DNA of 64,000 bases from Melampsora larici-populina 98AG31 (GCF_000204055.1 NW_006768883.1:1-64000); one strand, 5' to 3'. Shown: positions 44,465 to 56,519, counted from the stretch's first letter. Made by a program: numbers and translations. The notes: generated by a model not told the origin, from the letters alone.

Positions 44465-44715
44465 GTTAGATGGTGATGGTGTGGGTGATGGTGTGGTGAG
44501 GATCAGTGATATCTTGTAGAGGTCCGTGAGATGTTCTTGGGATAGATGAGGGTTGGTGAGGTGAGAAAAAAAATGGGAGGTGAGAGAGAGGTGAGATGGG
44601 AGGTGATATGGATGTGAGAGAGCAGTGAGAAGGGAGGTGAGAAAGCGGTGAGAGGGTGGTGAGAAAGCGTTGAGCAGGGGAGGTGAGATGGTAATGAGGT
44701 GGTGGGGGTGGGGTG
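44465..44715 (+). repeat. GGTGAG-rich minisatellite
   Basis: About 250 bp of purine-rich sequence is built from GGTGAGA, GGTGAGAAAGC and GGTGAGATGG variants. On the minus strand it gives long Pro/His/Ser open frames that are artefacts of the repeat. Confidence 0.85.
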
Positions 44716-44810
44716 TGTGGGGGTATGCAGATTTTGTACAAAGAATTCTGAGGTGACCCAAGATGTATCTTTACATCTGACTACATCTAGATGTCCAATA
44801 CGGAGTACGT

Positions 44811-44838
44811 TGGACAGTACAATGACCTGTACTGTCCA
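44811..44838. repeat. Perfect 11-bp inverted repeat (hairpin)
   Basis: TGGACAGTACA and TGTACTGTCCA are separated by six bases. Flanking copies of GTCCAATA on both sides suggest a slightly larger palindromic unit. Confidence 0.75.
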
Positions 44839-44899
44839 ATATACTAAGTACATTTCAATACGTACAGGTGCATACAAGTACAAATATCCTTGTCATTGT

Positions 44900-46140
44900 G
44901 TTCTCAAGAATTTGAGTCAACCAGGCTGATTCAGGTGCTGAGCACCTGGCTGACAGGTCCCGCTCACACACATCAGCTCACCCACTAATAGGCTGGTACA
45001 TCACATCAGTGTAACAAGAACTTTCTCTCACCAGTGAGCTCACGTGTTGAACGGGTAACAAGCTTGTGTGAGGGCCACATAGCCGCGGTCACACTGCTGC
45101 CACCTGTTCTAAACAACTACTTGGTGTGGCCACACCTAACTTACATTTCATGTGGTCCCAGTTCAAAGTCTCCCTGTGGTGTATAAAGATACAGGTGGTC
45201 ACAAAAGACTTTTATATTATGAGATTGTTATCATTGCTTTCAGAAAGCTATTGGCCTCTCAAAAGTTATTGGCCAGGCAGCTGGCAATTAAACTCTTGCA
45301 GAGCCTGATCAGAAAAGATTCCTGAAGGGTGGCATTGAACATAGCCATAGTGTAGTAACATTGCTCAGAATGAGTTCCTTGAGTTGCCATTGGAATACAA
45401 GAGGTACTACATTGGTACTTTTTTAGATGGGTACCATTGATAGGGGCTTTCCGGGGTCCTGGTTGTGCCTGATATTTGTTATGGGGAATGGAATGTTGTG
45501 ATGGATGGATGGCTTTCTGATGAATTGTGACCCTCAGGCTAGTTCACAAGAGCAAGATAACTCTGAGCTGTTTGAAATGACTCAAAACACATGGCAGGTG
45601 AGGAGGAATGTGAGATTTTGCAGGTGCTACAACTGTGAAATGGCCAATTTTGATGAATAATCCCAAAATGACATACCTTGATTGGTTTTGCCTCAAGCCT
45701 CAGTGTGCGCCATGAGCTTGCAAGGAGAAGTACAGTCAAACTGCATTGTGTGTATACATGTGTCTCCCACAATTTTCTTTGCATGAGGGGTCGAGTTTGA
45801 AGATTGTTCCTTAAACTTAACAAAGTCCCGTGCTTGCCTCAAGCGAGCCCCAGCAAGCAAGGGACTTACGCCAAACTTGTACGCTCCATAACCTTGCGCT
45901 AGAGAGTTTTGCAGGGAGCATCATTCAATCCCGTTTAACTTTCTCCACACCAAGGATTCAGGTATGGTCAGGATGAGCCCCAAGACCCACCAAATTGGGG
46001 ATAACCACGGTCCACCCTGGCAGTGCGGGGGGTCGTTCTGGTCTCCAAAGGGTCCCAGACCCGCGGGAATCCTTGGTCCGGGGGGTTGTTCTGTGGGTCA
46101 AAAAAAATGATCCTCCTCGGGGAACCCTGGGAAAAAGATC
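44900..46140. other. Intergenic DNA with interspersed repeat
   Basis: It includes a block (about 45528-45790) similar to 57730-57950 and a GC-rich piece at 46010-46140. No coding sequence is supported. Confidence 0.5.
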
Positions 46141-46329
46141 TGTCACCAACCCCCGACGTCACCGCAGTGCACCGCACTTTGGCTTAAAGCTGTGGTGCAC
46201 TGCGAAATTATTTGCTTGCGTGGCGTTGCGGTGCGCGGTCGCGCAGTGTACTTACAAGGCGGATACCCCTGCGGTGATATATAGCGCAGTGTTGCGCAGT
46301 GTTGCGCATCGCAGTGGCACAGTGATTGC

Positions 46330-48140
46330 GCGTTGTGGTGATCTATTTATGATAACAAGCAAGAAAATTAATCATCTTTACTTTACCAAGTTATTAGAAA
46401 ACTTCAGTGTAGCAGGAAATTCAAAATTCAGGTTTTCAGATCAATTGAAGCTCTTAGAGGCTTATGTATACTTATTAGCTCAATATTATGTCATCTCATT
46501 TCAAAATTATTCTTAAGATCATCATAGTTTACTTACAAAGTTATTACAAAAAGAAAGAAAAAGAAAAGATAAGAAAAACTCAAAAATATAGGTGCACAGG
46601 TTGAGAAATGGTTTTTAGGTTATTTATAATTAAGTTATGGGTTTTATAAGGTTAGAATATGAAAGAACAACATTTCATTATACAGTAACAATTTTAATCT
46701 TCAAGGTTGATAAGGGAAAACAGAAGTTATTAGCAGAAAGGTACTTTTTCGAAGTTGGTAAACAAGGGTTATGCGTGTAGTTTACATATGTAATGGTGGT
46801 AGTAGTGGAAATTAAGGTTGCCAAGAGGATTCTCCGGGATTTTTAAGGTTATAGAAGATGATGTCATATTACATGAGCATGAAAAAGAGAGTAGTAGCTG
46901 TGAAAAGTAAAGAAAATGGGTGAATTTCGTGGAAAATGAAGGTTTTCAGCTAATTACATATGTCAAATGACGTCAGATTAAGTTGGTAGATATCTCATTC
47001 AACGCAGAAGAGTGGATTACATAATGTACAAACTTTAAATCATTAGTAACGGAGGTTTATGTAAAAAGTTATAAGGCAAATAAGAAATTGGTGTGAATCT
47101 CGAATTTACAGTCACAAGTCAACATGTAACACCAACAACCTTAACTTCACAACTCAATATCTTACTCATCACTCATCAGAAATAGGTTATATGGGTGTCA
47201 TAAATGATCAGTATCACGAGGGCTACAAGATGCACTATAGTAGATCAAAATTGGGCCACTTCTGAAAAAATTTGTAATCTCAAAAATTGGTTTGCAGCTA
47301 GTTTACAAGGAAAAAATCACCTGTATTCATATTAAGAAGTGCTGTACATTACATCATTGCGTCATTGATCACTTTTGGCTGTGAAAATTACATCATACAT
47401 TAGTAACAAGATCATTACATTGCGTCATTACACAGTTTTTAGGGTTCTTTAGGTGGATTTGACTGGTTTTTGAGGCTGTTGACTGTTGTAGAGGATGTTA
47501 CATGTGGATATAAATACTCTTTGATGATTTTGGGATTGTTGTTCCCCTTTCTGCATCTTATACCTTTGTTGTAGTGTTATAAATCATCATTTATTTACTA
47601 TATTTGTACTAAGATCACTTAAATCCGCCCCTTCAAAGCAAGGAGAAATTTATTTACGTGTGTTAAAGACTATAAGTCAAATTGGGAATAATACTTAACA
47701 ACAGTATTGCTAGTAATAACATAGTGTGTGGACTTTTTGTGCTTAAAAACTGGGAATAATACTACACAACAGTATTGCTTTATTTCTCTGGTGCCTTTAT
47801 CTTTTTCTCTGTTATGACAAAGTGGTCAGCAAGTGCCCTTGTGCTGATTTCTTTGAAGAAGATAGTCTTTTGGCAACTTCTACTATATTACACGTAGTAG
47901 ATTATCCCTTCTTAGGTGTTGTAAAGCTCTTGTTGAGCTTTAAATACTACAGCGTATAATTGTAAATAGCATAAGGGAAAACAATGATAGAAAATGACCA
48001 TTCCTTTAGACAGTGAGACCAGAAAAAAATAACTATCATAAATAAGTAGGAGAGAATTCAAACACAATAAGGAGAAAGGTTTCAGATAAAAAAAATTGAA
48101 CAAAGCACACAATTTAAAAAGATATAAAATTTTCACAACC
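46330..48140. other. Non-coding interior of hAT 2
   Basis: AT-rich sequence. Contains two copies of TGGGAATAATACT...CAACAGTATTGCT at about 47682 and 47748. No gene is supported. Confidence 0.5.
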
Positions 48141-48142
48141 AC

Positions 48143-51100
48143 TTAAACCTTAGCGACTTTTTTCTTCTTGGCTATACCCGCCACAAGCTGCTCAACAGCT
48201 GCCACCGCCTGTCCTAGCTCTCCACCGGGTACAAACTTTTGCTTGAGCCATTGGAAGATTCCAACGGCTCTTTCAATTGATCTTGAAGTGAGGCCCCCTC
48301 GTCGGTTAGAACAAACAATAGCCGCAGTTGAGAAAGTCCTCTCAACGGCGCAGGATGACCCGACGCAGCAGAGATAATCACAAGCCATCTTAGCGAGTTT
48401 TGGAAATCGCTTTTGATTCATCTAAATGATAAAGATCTAAGTTAGTAACAGTATTTCTATACAAAGAAGGAACTCAAAGGCTACTCACACGCCACCATTG
48501 AAGTATGTCCATGTCACACTCACATGGACACATTCCTGATAGGTACTGATTGAGTTCCTCATCGCTTGTAAGATTTTTGGAGGAAGAGGCACCAAAAGCA
48601 TTCGACTCGTCCAGTGGGTCAAAATGTTCTGCTTCAGTATCAGCCAAAGAAGTGGGCTTCGAAGAAAAATTAGGACAATTGGTTTCATATTCAGAAAACT
48701 TGAGGCAAAATAGTTCCTCAGCTCGGTTCGCATAGTCAGGATATTTGTTATTGAAGTACTCAAGTCGGAGCCTTGGATTAAGAACTGCTGCCATGACAAT
48801 TGGATTGCAGTGGAGAGCCTCCGTCTGATAATCTTGGAGTTGTGTGATCATCTGAGTGATCATTTCCGATAGCCCTTGATGCTGTGTTGTCTGCTTGATA
48901 TCAGCCAATACCAAAATTAATCCTGAATATTGGAAGAGGACAGAGGCACCAGTGGGCCCGTCACATTCCATCTTCTTCATGTATTGTAGAAAGTGCTGTA
49001 CAAAAAGTTCAAGATCAGAAAAAACAATCAAAGCGATTGAAAAAAAGTTGAAAGAAACTGACCCCAAGGACATCGTTCAAGGACTCGATTGCCTTCCATT
49101 CATCTGGAGCTATTGTTATACCTTCATAAAATCCTTCTTGATCTTTGTTGATCATGAAGTTAATGACCTAAATACGAACACTAGAGTAAGACATTTGAAA
49201 ATAAAGAATAATTATTGAAAAAAACCAAGCTTACTGATTTGGCTTTGCACAATCGTGTTTGAGCATCAAGCCATATATTCCATCTTTGACCATGAGCAGC
49301 AATCAGTCCGCCACCCTGATAATTAAGCCGAGTCGCGCAATTCTTGAAATGATTAAGTCGAGGTGCACTTGAAGTAATCAATTTATTAATTCTTTGTACC
49401 TTGGAAAACATATATGTTCTTCATCAGTATAATTAAATCATAAAGCATATCAACTGTTACTTACCTTTGTGACTGCTCGAGGTAAGAGTAAAGCATCAGG
49501 CCTCTGAAGCTTGTAGTCAGAGGCTTTCTCCTCGTCCTCTGAGTCTTCACTGGCCTCTACCTCATTGCCTGTCCCTGTCAACTCTTCATGTGCACCCTCC
49601 TCGCTATCAGTATCCCCGTCGCCGTCCGGTAATCTGTCTTCATCAACAACTGTACCGTCAGCCATGACAATCTTTGGTGGAGGAAGATGATCGTTGGGAA
49701 GAAGGAGTTGTAGGAGTTTTCCAGAAGGGACAGTTGGTTTGGTTCAGCCATGATCGCCTAATCCAATCACCTCCAGGCCAGATTTAACCGTCAATGCTAG
49801 CTTGTGACAGTAGCATCTTATCTGATTACGAGATGAATCCCAAAAGATGGGGTCATTACAATCCGCAAACATCTTTTGAAGCTCGGTCGCCAATATTGGG
49901 TTGCTTGATCCTGAGTCGGTCGTCTGCGCTATCATGTATAGTTGGAGAATAGTTATAAAATAATTAGCAACAGACAAATAAAGATGAAGAAATCGAGAGA
50001 AACCAAAAGAGAAAAGAGACTGATCTTTTTATGAAGACCATGTCGGATAAGGAATTTCCCTACAGGTCGAGCTAATAAAGCTCCATAATGATTCCATGCG
50101 ATTAGTTTCAATGTCAAATGAGTGACATGAAACTCCCAGTCCTCATCTATATAGGACACCGCAACTCCAATGAAGGCACGTTTACCACCTTTGGTGGTCC
50201 ATACATCGTGTATGACACAGACTTTCGAGTCAAGAGCCTATGAATGTAATGGCTGAGTCAGTTATGGTAAAAGGAATAAAGGAAAGATTAGAAGAGAATT
50301 GAGAAACTGACCTGAAGGGTTTTAACCAAGTTACCACAAAATTCCTTGAAATACTCCATCACATGACGAGCCGACCACGATGCCGACCAAAGAGTAGCAT
50401 TTGAATTGCATAAAGAAAAGGCAGCTTGAAGATAAGGGTCTTCCATCCGAAGCCAAGGGATACAGTTTCTTAAAAGCCAAAGAACAAGAATCATGTTTAA
50501 TAATGAAACAGAAAACTTTGGTAAATTTAAAAAGTTGGCAAGTGAGGCCTTTTCATGATGATGCTTCTGAGCATTTTCTGCAGCCATTCTTTGTTCTTCT
50601 TCTTCCTGATATGTTGGCGGAAGATTTGCACTGGCTGCAATCGCTTCGTCTCGCCCTTTGCAAGGTTTTCAACCAAGGTCTCCATCACGATGTCCCCTCA
50701 AGTTGAACTTGCTCTGCGCATTGATCTTGTACTCCCCGTCGCACCATAAGCATGTGTGATACCATGGCTTTTCGCCAGGTATCTAGAATTCAGACAATGT
50801 TTGCAAGTCATTATAATGAAACAAAATAAAGAAGATTGAATGAAACATAAGAAGATGACCTTGCCGGAGGTTTCAGATTCCCGTCTTCATCTTTCCCATA
50901 ATGGACAAGAGAAGTATAGCTTAGGAGTGTCATAGACAACTTTGGGCTTTTCAGCAGGAGGTGGGATTTCTTCGATATCTGAGCCTTGATCTGGGTCGAT
51001 GTTGGCGGGTAATTTGTAGTTCTTCGACTTGGGGGACAAGGCAAAAGAAGATATGAGGATGGAACAAAAATAAAGTAAGTGTAAGAGAATGAGATTGAAA

Positions 51101-51370
51101 CAAAAAAAGCAAGTTTGAAATGATTTACCTGCTTCTTACGCTTAGATCCAGCAGATTTCTTTTGAACCAAAGCTTTAACTGGGACTTTTCGAGTGCGCTT
51201 TCCATCGGCAGGATTGACAGTGCTGTTGAAGGATTATCTTCAAGTTCAGGTTCCTGTCGATTTTCCTCATCTTCATCTTTGTCTTCGGTGACAAAGTTTG
51301 GATCTTTGTGTTGGTCATCTTCTTGGTCGGATTTGATCGATATAACCTTCTTCAACTCAGCCTTAGCCAT
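48143..51370 (-). pseudogene. hAT transposase with BED-type finger, decayed
   Basis: The start is taken at ATG 51370 (MAKAELKKVISIKSD). Acidic and Ser-rich N-terminal exons precede a BED-type finger (PWYHTCLWCDGEYK...FNLRGHRDGDLG). Then follow VIHDVWTTKGGKRAFIGVAV, IAQTTDSGSSNPILATE, CYCHKLALTVKSGLEVIG and QRWNIWLDAQTRLC. The C-terminal dimerisation region reads DYLCCVGSSCAVERTFSTAA. Order and intron positions parallel the hAT at 20-23 kb, but the sequences are well diverged. TGA codons at 50669-50671 and 49744-49746 and frame changes near 51230 and 50890 inactivate it. Confidence 0.8.
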
Positions 51371-53130
51371 AGGAGCAGCATTACGCAAGGTAGAAGAAGA
51401 TTTGGAGGACAAAGTTATTTGAGAAGCATTTGAAGATTTAAACTTGGATGTGGATGACTTAGAAGAGCTTGATTTGTTTGTGTTTCTTTTGATTTTGTAT
51501 GAATATAAAGGAGACAATATATGAGATTCCAATTGTTTGAAGAAGGATAGATCAAATGGTGAAAGAGAATAAAGGTCGAAATGGTGATACGAAATATAAT
51601 CTTGAATTAGAATGACTATGGCGCCTTCGTTCAACTGATAGGATGGGCTTTGATGATTATGAATGATTATCCGGAAATCCATGCCGTTGATTGAGGAGGG
51701 GTCAAGTCGAATAGCTAGATTGACACAAGCCGATCGTGGTGGTGGTGTCATATTGGCTAGATTTGGATGCAAGGGGAAGGTCATCCTTGCTTTGGTCAAA
51801 GTGGAGGCAGGGTATACCAGTGGCAGTGGTATACCCTTGGGGTCGCACAGGGCCGCGCAGTTTGCGCACACTGTGCTGCAATGCGGTGTGATTCTGCGCA
51901 GTGGCCTGAAAACCACCAAGCCCCGGCGGTGCTGAATGGCGCAGTGGGGTTTTCAGAGGATTGCGCTGCGATGTGGCCCCTCGCAGTGCAGTTTTCGCGC
52001 AGTGTAGTGCGCTGCGCGTCAGGGATTGGCCTAGGGCAAACCAGTAGACTCAAAGTAATTCATTATTATGAACTTGCTTTACACACACTAAGGAAAACAC
52101 CTCCTCAGATAACCCATAGATAAATAAAGTGGATGGTTTGGTGACTCCGTTACTCTGTAGGTTTCACATTTTTTGTCTTCTTCAACCCCTATCCAATGGA
52201 GGAATTTTCGAAGTGGGCAGTTTGGTATTAGTTGTTCAGATCTGTCCAAGAAGTGAATAGTTTGGGCTGCCGGAGTGGTGACCAAGTGCGACTCGGACTC
52301 GGTACATTTGTCTCCCATGTCACTTTTGCACACGCTGTTGGGTTTTTTGAAAAAATAACCATCGCTGTGACTCTGAGCGTCAAGCAGGAACCCCTGAACC
52401 CCAACAATCAATCAAAATGAAGAACCAGAGGAAAGGAAAGAAGCGAGCTCCCCGAACCGAAGCAGTATCTGCCACAGTATCCGAGACTCATGAGGACTTA
52501 CTCTGTCGCCTACCAAACAAGCTCCTTCGTAAAATCATAGAATACCTTGATGATGACTCTCGCAAACTTGAAAAGAATTTCCGCAAGAAGATGAAACAAG
52601 GAGTCAATCTCGAATCGGGAGAGAAAACAAGACTATGGCTCTATCAGCATAATCCTGAATGTCCGATCATGTCAGATCTTCAATCTTTTTCCCTTGTCAA
52701 TCGCAGGATTTATGCAGTGTGTCAGCCTATGATATGGGAGGTCAGTTAGCGTTGACTTATTGAAGCGAATGGGTCCGATCACTATCTTCTAATGCTGATT
52801 GTAGCACCTGACTTTGCCAACGCTACCGGTGTCTGCTCTGATGCTCTAGTCTCTTCAATTTCCTTCATTATCTGGTCCGATGTCGGTCTGGAATCAGGAG
52901 ATCTTACCGAAGCACGGATGTAATGTTGAACGACTAGACGTGGGTTTAAGATACAATTGGTTCTATAAACCCGAAGACTCATCTATCAACAAAGCCACCA
53001 GAGACCAAACTGGAAACCGCGACTCGCTGCGGTCATCTGATGTCAATAAAATCAAATTTATTCAACAGAATAAGGACTATTGGCAGGTTGAGGAGATTCA
53101 TTCTGACAACTTGGATGTCTATACTCGAGA

Positions 53131-53494
53131 CAACACCGCAAGCGCTACGCAACGCAATGGATTTCGACCTATTTCCATTGCGTTGCGCAGTCGGCGCATT
53201 ATTACGCTACGCAACCACTCCACAATGGGGTGTTTTTTTTTCTAACTTGCCGTTGCGGAGCGGTTGGGCAAATATTGCGGAAAATGCGCAATATTGCCCT
53301 ATTTCCGCAATATTTGCCCTAAATAACCGTCAAAAACCGACCGCAATTGCGGTGCGGGTTTCTGACCAAGGGGTTTTTTGAACCTGGATTGTGGAGCGCT
53401 GGCACCGCACTATATTGTGTTGCTATTGCGGCGCCCAAAAGCGCTAAACAACCGCACCGCAACTGCAACATAGTGCGGTGCTCTTGCGGTATTG
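53131..53494. mobile_element. 364-bp hAT-like MITE in F-box copy 1
   Basis: Left end CAACACCGCAAGCGCTACGC; right end, in reverse, CAATACCGCAAGAGCACCGC. CTCGAGA is duplicated on both sides (53124-53130, 53495-53501). Removing the insert restores the F-box exon in frame. Interior GC-rich iterated motifs (GCGGTGC, GCAATATTG) resemble hAT subterminal repeats. Confidence 0.85.
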
Positions 53495-53696
53495 CTCGAG
53501 ACACACCTGGCGTTACAAAGGACAGCCTGCTCCGCAAATCATACGGCCTCGGTCGCGAGAATCTGCTCAAAGTGCTCTCTTTTTGTGACAATCTAACCAC
53601 GCTATGTCTGAATTGTCCGGGTGTTTGGGACCTACCTCCTGAAGCAGCCAACAAGCGTAACTTTGGTTGTACTACCTTTGCTAAAAAGGTTGACCG

Positions 53697-54563
53697 GGTC
53701 GACCGCGAAGGAGAAGAGAAGAGCTGCCAAATTTGGCCGCAGCCTGCTGCGCAGCGCATCCGAATTCAAATCTTGCTCGATCCAAAAAATGATCGAGTTG
53801 TCAAAAAAATTGATGTGACTGTCTTATGGCAATTTGTGACTGTCTTATGGCAACTATTGAGATTAGTTACAATCAGTATTAAGCTCATTACGTTGAGATT
53901 GTGCAGACAGCCGACTTGCGACCGGAATGACATGGTGTTGGACGTCATATCATCCAAGCTTTCTTGGTGCAAACAGTAAGGCGTGACATCTGCCCAGATG
54001 TGATGCACAGCTCGGCGTGTGTTTGAGTCGCCTTCATGTTTTTTTTGAGCTTGGATGGTTTTACCTCATGATACAAAAAAAGCACAAGTCTTTTAAAAAC
54101 TTTTTTTTTCCTTACCCCCAAAAAGCTCAAAGAGGGTCATCATGTAACAATGATGGCACTGACACATCTCTGAGATGTACTTCTCAATTTTACTTCAAAA
54201 TTTCAGCAAAAGGGCAACACCATGGGGATTGAACCCACAAACAGCTGTACCCAATATCGACAGCTTGTAGCAGCCGGTACTGTATACTATTAGTCCACAG
54301 CAATTTTTGTTTGTCTGATTTGGCAAGATCTTGATCAAATCGAAACAAGTCGCAAAAGCCAGCTGTTGGCGCGACTTTGTCATAATCTAAATCAACTGAG
54401 TATCGGTCGTGACCAGTCTCGGCATCTACCATAACCATCAGGTCACGTTGAGTGTTTTGACAACCTGATCATTTTTTGAATCGAGCGAAATTGGAATTTG
54501 GATGCGCTGCGCAGCAGGCTGCGGCCAAATTTGGCAGCTCTTCTCTTCTCCTTCGCGGTCGAC
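53697..54563. repeat. Inverted-repeat element abutting assembly gap
   Basis: 53697-53821 and 54441-54563 are about 120-bp reverse complements (GTCGACCGCGAAGGAGAAGA, then AGCTGCCAAATTTGGCCGC). The right arm ends exactly at the run of Ns, so its flank and target duplication are unknown. The centre holds a 21-bp tandem repeat (GTGACTGTCTTATGGCAA type, about 53815-53855). Confidence 0.75.
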
Positions 54564-54663
54564 NNNNNNNNNNNNNNNNNNNNNNNNNNNNNNNNNNNNN
54601 NNNNNNNNNNNNNNNNNNNNNNNNNNNNNNNNNNNNNNNNNNNNNNNNNNNNNNNNNNNNNNN
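54564..54663. other. Assembly gap (100 N)
   Basis: One hundred unknown bases. Both sides are repeat or transposon sequence. The missing middle of F-box copy 1 and the left end of the Harbinger-like element may be lost here. Confidence 0.99.
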
Positions 54664-55727
54664 GAGCGAGCATCACGTTGCCGTGTGACTGGTTTGACCT
54701 TGCAAGCCGGCATTTTCTTCTTGATGTTCGAAACAGGGGTAGATTTTGAAGTCGAAGGCTTGGTACCTTCTTTTCTGATAGTAGAGACGGTGGTAGGGTT
54801 CTTTGGAGTTGGAAGATCGAGGTTTTGTGAGTCTGTTCCATCAATAACAATGGTATAGTCAGTTAGACTTGTATATCGATTGAAAAGTAGAAAATATCGA
54901 AAAATCAAAAATATAGCAACCTGATACAATTGCTTTACCTTTGCCTTTTTCAGTTGAAACTTCTTCATCTGAATCTGGAAGATCATCGAGGTCTCTTTCG
55001 GCTTGGGTCAATCCTTGTGCATCTACTTCCTCATATCTGCTTTCTTCTTTGCTTTCTTCTAAATTATCATGATCTATAATTTCAATTTCCTCTTCCTTGT
55101 TATTCTCTGCCTCAACTCGTGTACCAGAACTTGTGCCAGTACGTAAAGCCCCAGCCGGTTTAGATCCATGAAGCATTGCATCCATTTCTTCGTAGTAGTC
55201 GAATGAATTGTTTCGAAGCTTCATCGCGTCCTTGTCTTTCTAAGAAAATCAAAACACGGTCAGCCGAGACAATCTCAAGAAGAATAGCAGGCAAAACAAC
55301 TGACCTTGCCTACGTTCTCCCACCATTCATTTGGCATGTCGATCTTGCCACCAACCCATCCAACTCCAGAGGTCATTTTGACTTTTTTCATTCCAGTATA
55401 AGAACTCTTGCTCTAGATCGATAGCCGAAGAAAAAATAAAAGAACTTTGATTAAAATGATGAATCGATTTTGAATTTGATATCAAGACAAACAACTGACT
55501 GTGGTGTATAAATTTTTGATTTGTTCTCTATTCACCTTGTCTTCTGGATACGCAAGAGTGTATCTCTCGTGAACATTGGTGTAAGCCACGGGTTTCCAGT
55601 TGCCACCAATCATGTTACCATCCTCTTTTTCAGTTAAAAACTCGTTGAGTATAAAACGAATCTTGGAATCGGTCCAGACTGCTCTCGCGACTTTTGGAGC
55701 GTTCGGATCTTTCTTGGCTTGAGGCAT
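54664..55727 (-). CDS. Myb/SANT-like protein of PIF/Harbinger type, 3' end lost in gap
   Basis: Starts at ATG 55727 (MPQAKKDPNAPKVAR). A Myb/SANT-like trihelix pattern follows: ARAVWTDSKIRFILNEFLTE, GNWKPVAYTNVHERY, NREQIKNLYTT. After an intron comes TSGVGWVGGKIDMPNEWWEN, then an acidic region (EEEIEIIDHDNLEESKEESR) and a Lys/Thr-rich tail running into the gap. In PIF/Harbinger elements such proteins are the DNA-binding partner of the transposase. The surrounding DNA ends in a Harbinger-type terminal repeat. Three introns are visible. The DDE nuclease gene is not present. Confidence 0.7.
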
Positions 55728-56112
55728 GATATGAACAAGGAGGGTCGAAAGTCGAGATCGAACAACAAACAAAAAGGAAGAAGGTGGATGTTGGAAGTGG
55801 GAGAAGAGTGATGAAAACCGTTGAGAGGTGGTTGACGTCGAGGAGCCAGAGTATGATTTTGTTGACGTCGAGGTGGGTTGAAGAGTGTCGAAATGAAATT
55901 TGACCAAGTTCGAAAAGGAGTTTTACGAGTGGAAAAACTCCCTTTTTGCGGTTTTCAAAACGTACCTTTTAAACTCCTTTGAGGACGGGGAAGGAGTTTC
56001 TTTTGGGTACCGTAATCGCTGCCAAACGACTTTTTTTGAACAGCGTTTTTTCCAAATTTCAAGGGAGTTTATTCCAATAAACTCCCTACAAAAAGCGCTA
56101 CCAAACGTGCCC
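54664..56112 (-). mobile_element. PIF/Harbinger-like element, one end
   Basis: Read from the right, the end is GGGCACGTTTGGTAGCGC, close to the GGGCxxGTTTGGT start of PIF/Tourist elements. It is followed by TAA (56113-56115), the usual 3-bp target duplication of this superfamily. Subterminal GGAGTTTATTGGAATAAACT is palindromic. The other end is not visible, presumably in or beyond the gap. Confidence 0.65.
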
Positions 56113-56519
56113 TAAGTTTTGACTGCATAAGCCGTTGTCCTCAGTAGACGCTGAACATGGATATTGTTCGAAAACAGTTCAATTGCGAGCGAAACATCAG
56201 CTAGCACTGTGACCTTGACGTCGAGGACTCCTTCAACGGGCACTGTGATATCACATTCTACCTACCCTTCAACTACTATGAATTGATAGATGATCTTGCA
56301 GGTATTTTAGACTTTCTCTCCGGCGAACCATTCCCTATGCTTGAGGCTTTGAATTTGCTTATGGATTACGAAAACTTCCCAATCCAAATGGACGTGGATG
56401 AGGTCCTAGTCTCAATAGAAGATCTCTGCAAGGATCAAGGGATTAAATTCAATTACTCTGAGGAAGATGTACCTAACGAACTTCCTGATGAAACAATACG
56501 CTTCAAACCTTAACATTAA

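Larger units (their letters stand above)
46147..52028 (-). mobile_element. Second hAT element, about 5.9 kb, degraded
   Basis: Ends proposed as CAACCCCCGACG (46147) and, in reverse, CAATCCCTGACG (52028), 10 of 12 identical. Blocks rich in GCGCAGTG motifs lie just inside both ends (46160-46330 and 51840-52020), as expected for hAT subterminal repeats. I could not find a matching target duplication, so the exact ends are uncertain. It contains a hAT transposase on the minus strand. Confidence 0.65.
52417..56513 (+). pseudogene. F-box/LRR gene copy 1, destroyed by insertions
   Basis: Exon 1 (52417-52740) is nearly identical to copy 2 (MKNQRKGKKRAPRTEAVSAT; F-box LLCRLPNKLLRKIIEYLDDD ... SFSLVNRRIYAVCQPMIWE). 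Exon 2 starts at 52850 (SLQFPSLSGPMSVWNQEILP), as in the other copies. It is cut at 53131 by a MITE, resumes at 53502 (PGVTKDSLLRKSYGLGRENL) and stops matching near 53696. The C-terminal piece, 56230-56513, ends EEDVPNELPDETIRFKP. The LRR-like middle is missing or in the assembly gap. F-box proteins normally recruit substrates to SCF ubiquitin ligases; this copy cannot. Confidence 0.85.

Noticed and set aside
44503..44883. Long Pro/His/Ser open frames on the minus strand
   Set aside because: They are produced by the GGTGAG minisatellite in all three frames.
46147..52028. Target duplication for hAT 2
   Set aside because: The 8 bp before and after the proposed ends do not match, so I do not claim one.
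54222..54310. tRNA-like sequence on the minus strand with a B-box (GGTTCAATCCC)
   Set aside because: The T-arm is good, but no matching 5' acceptor strand and no proper anticodon arm were found. It is at most a tRNA-derived scrap.
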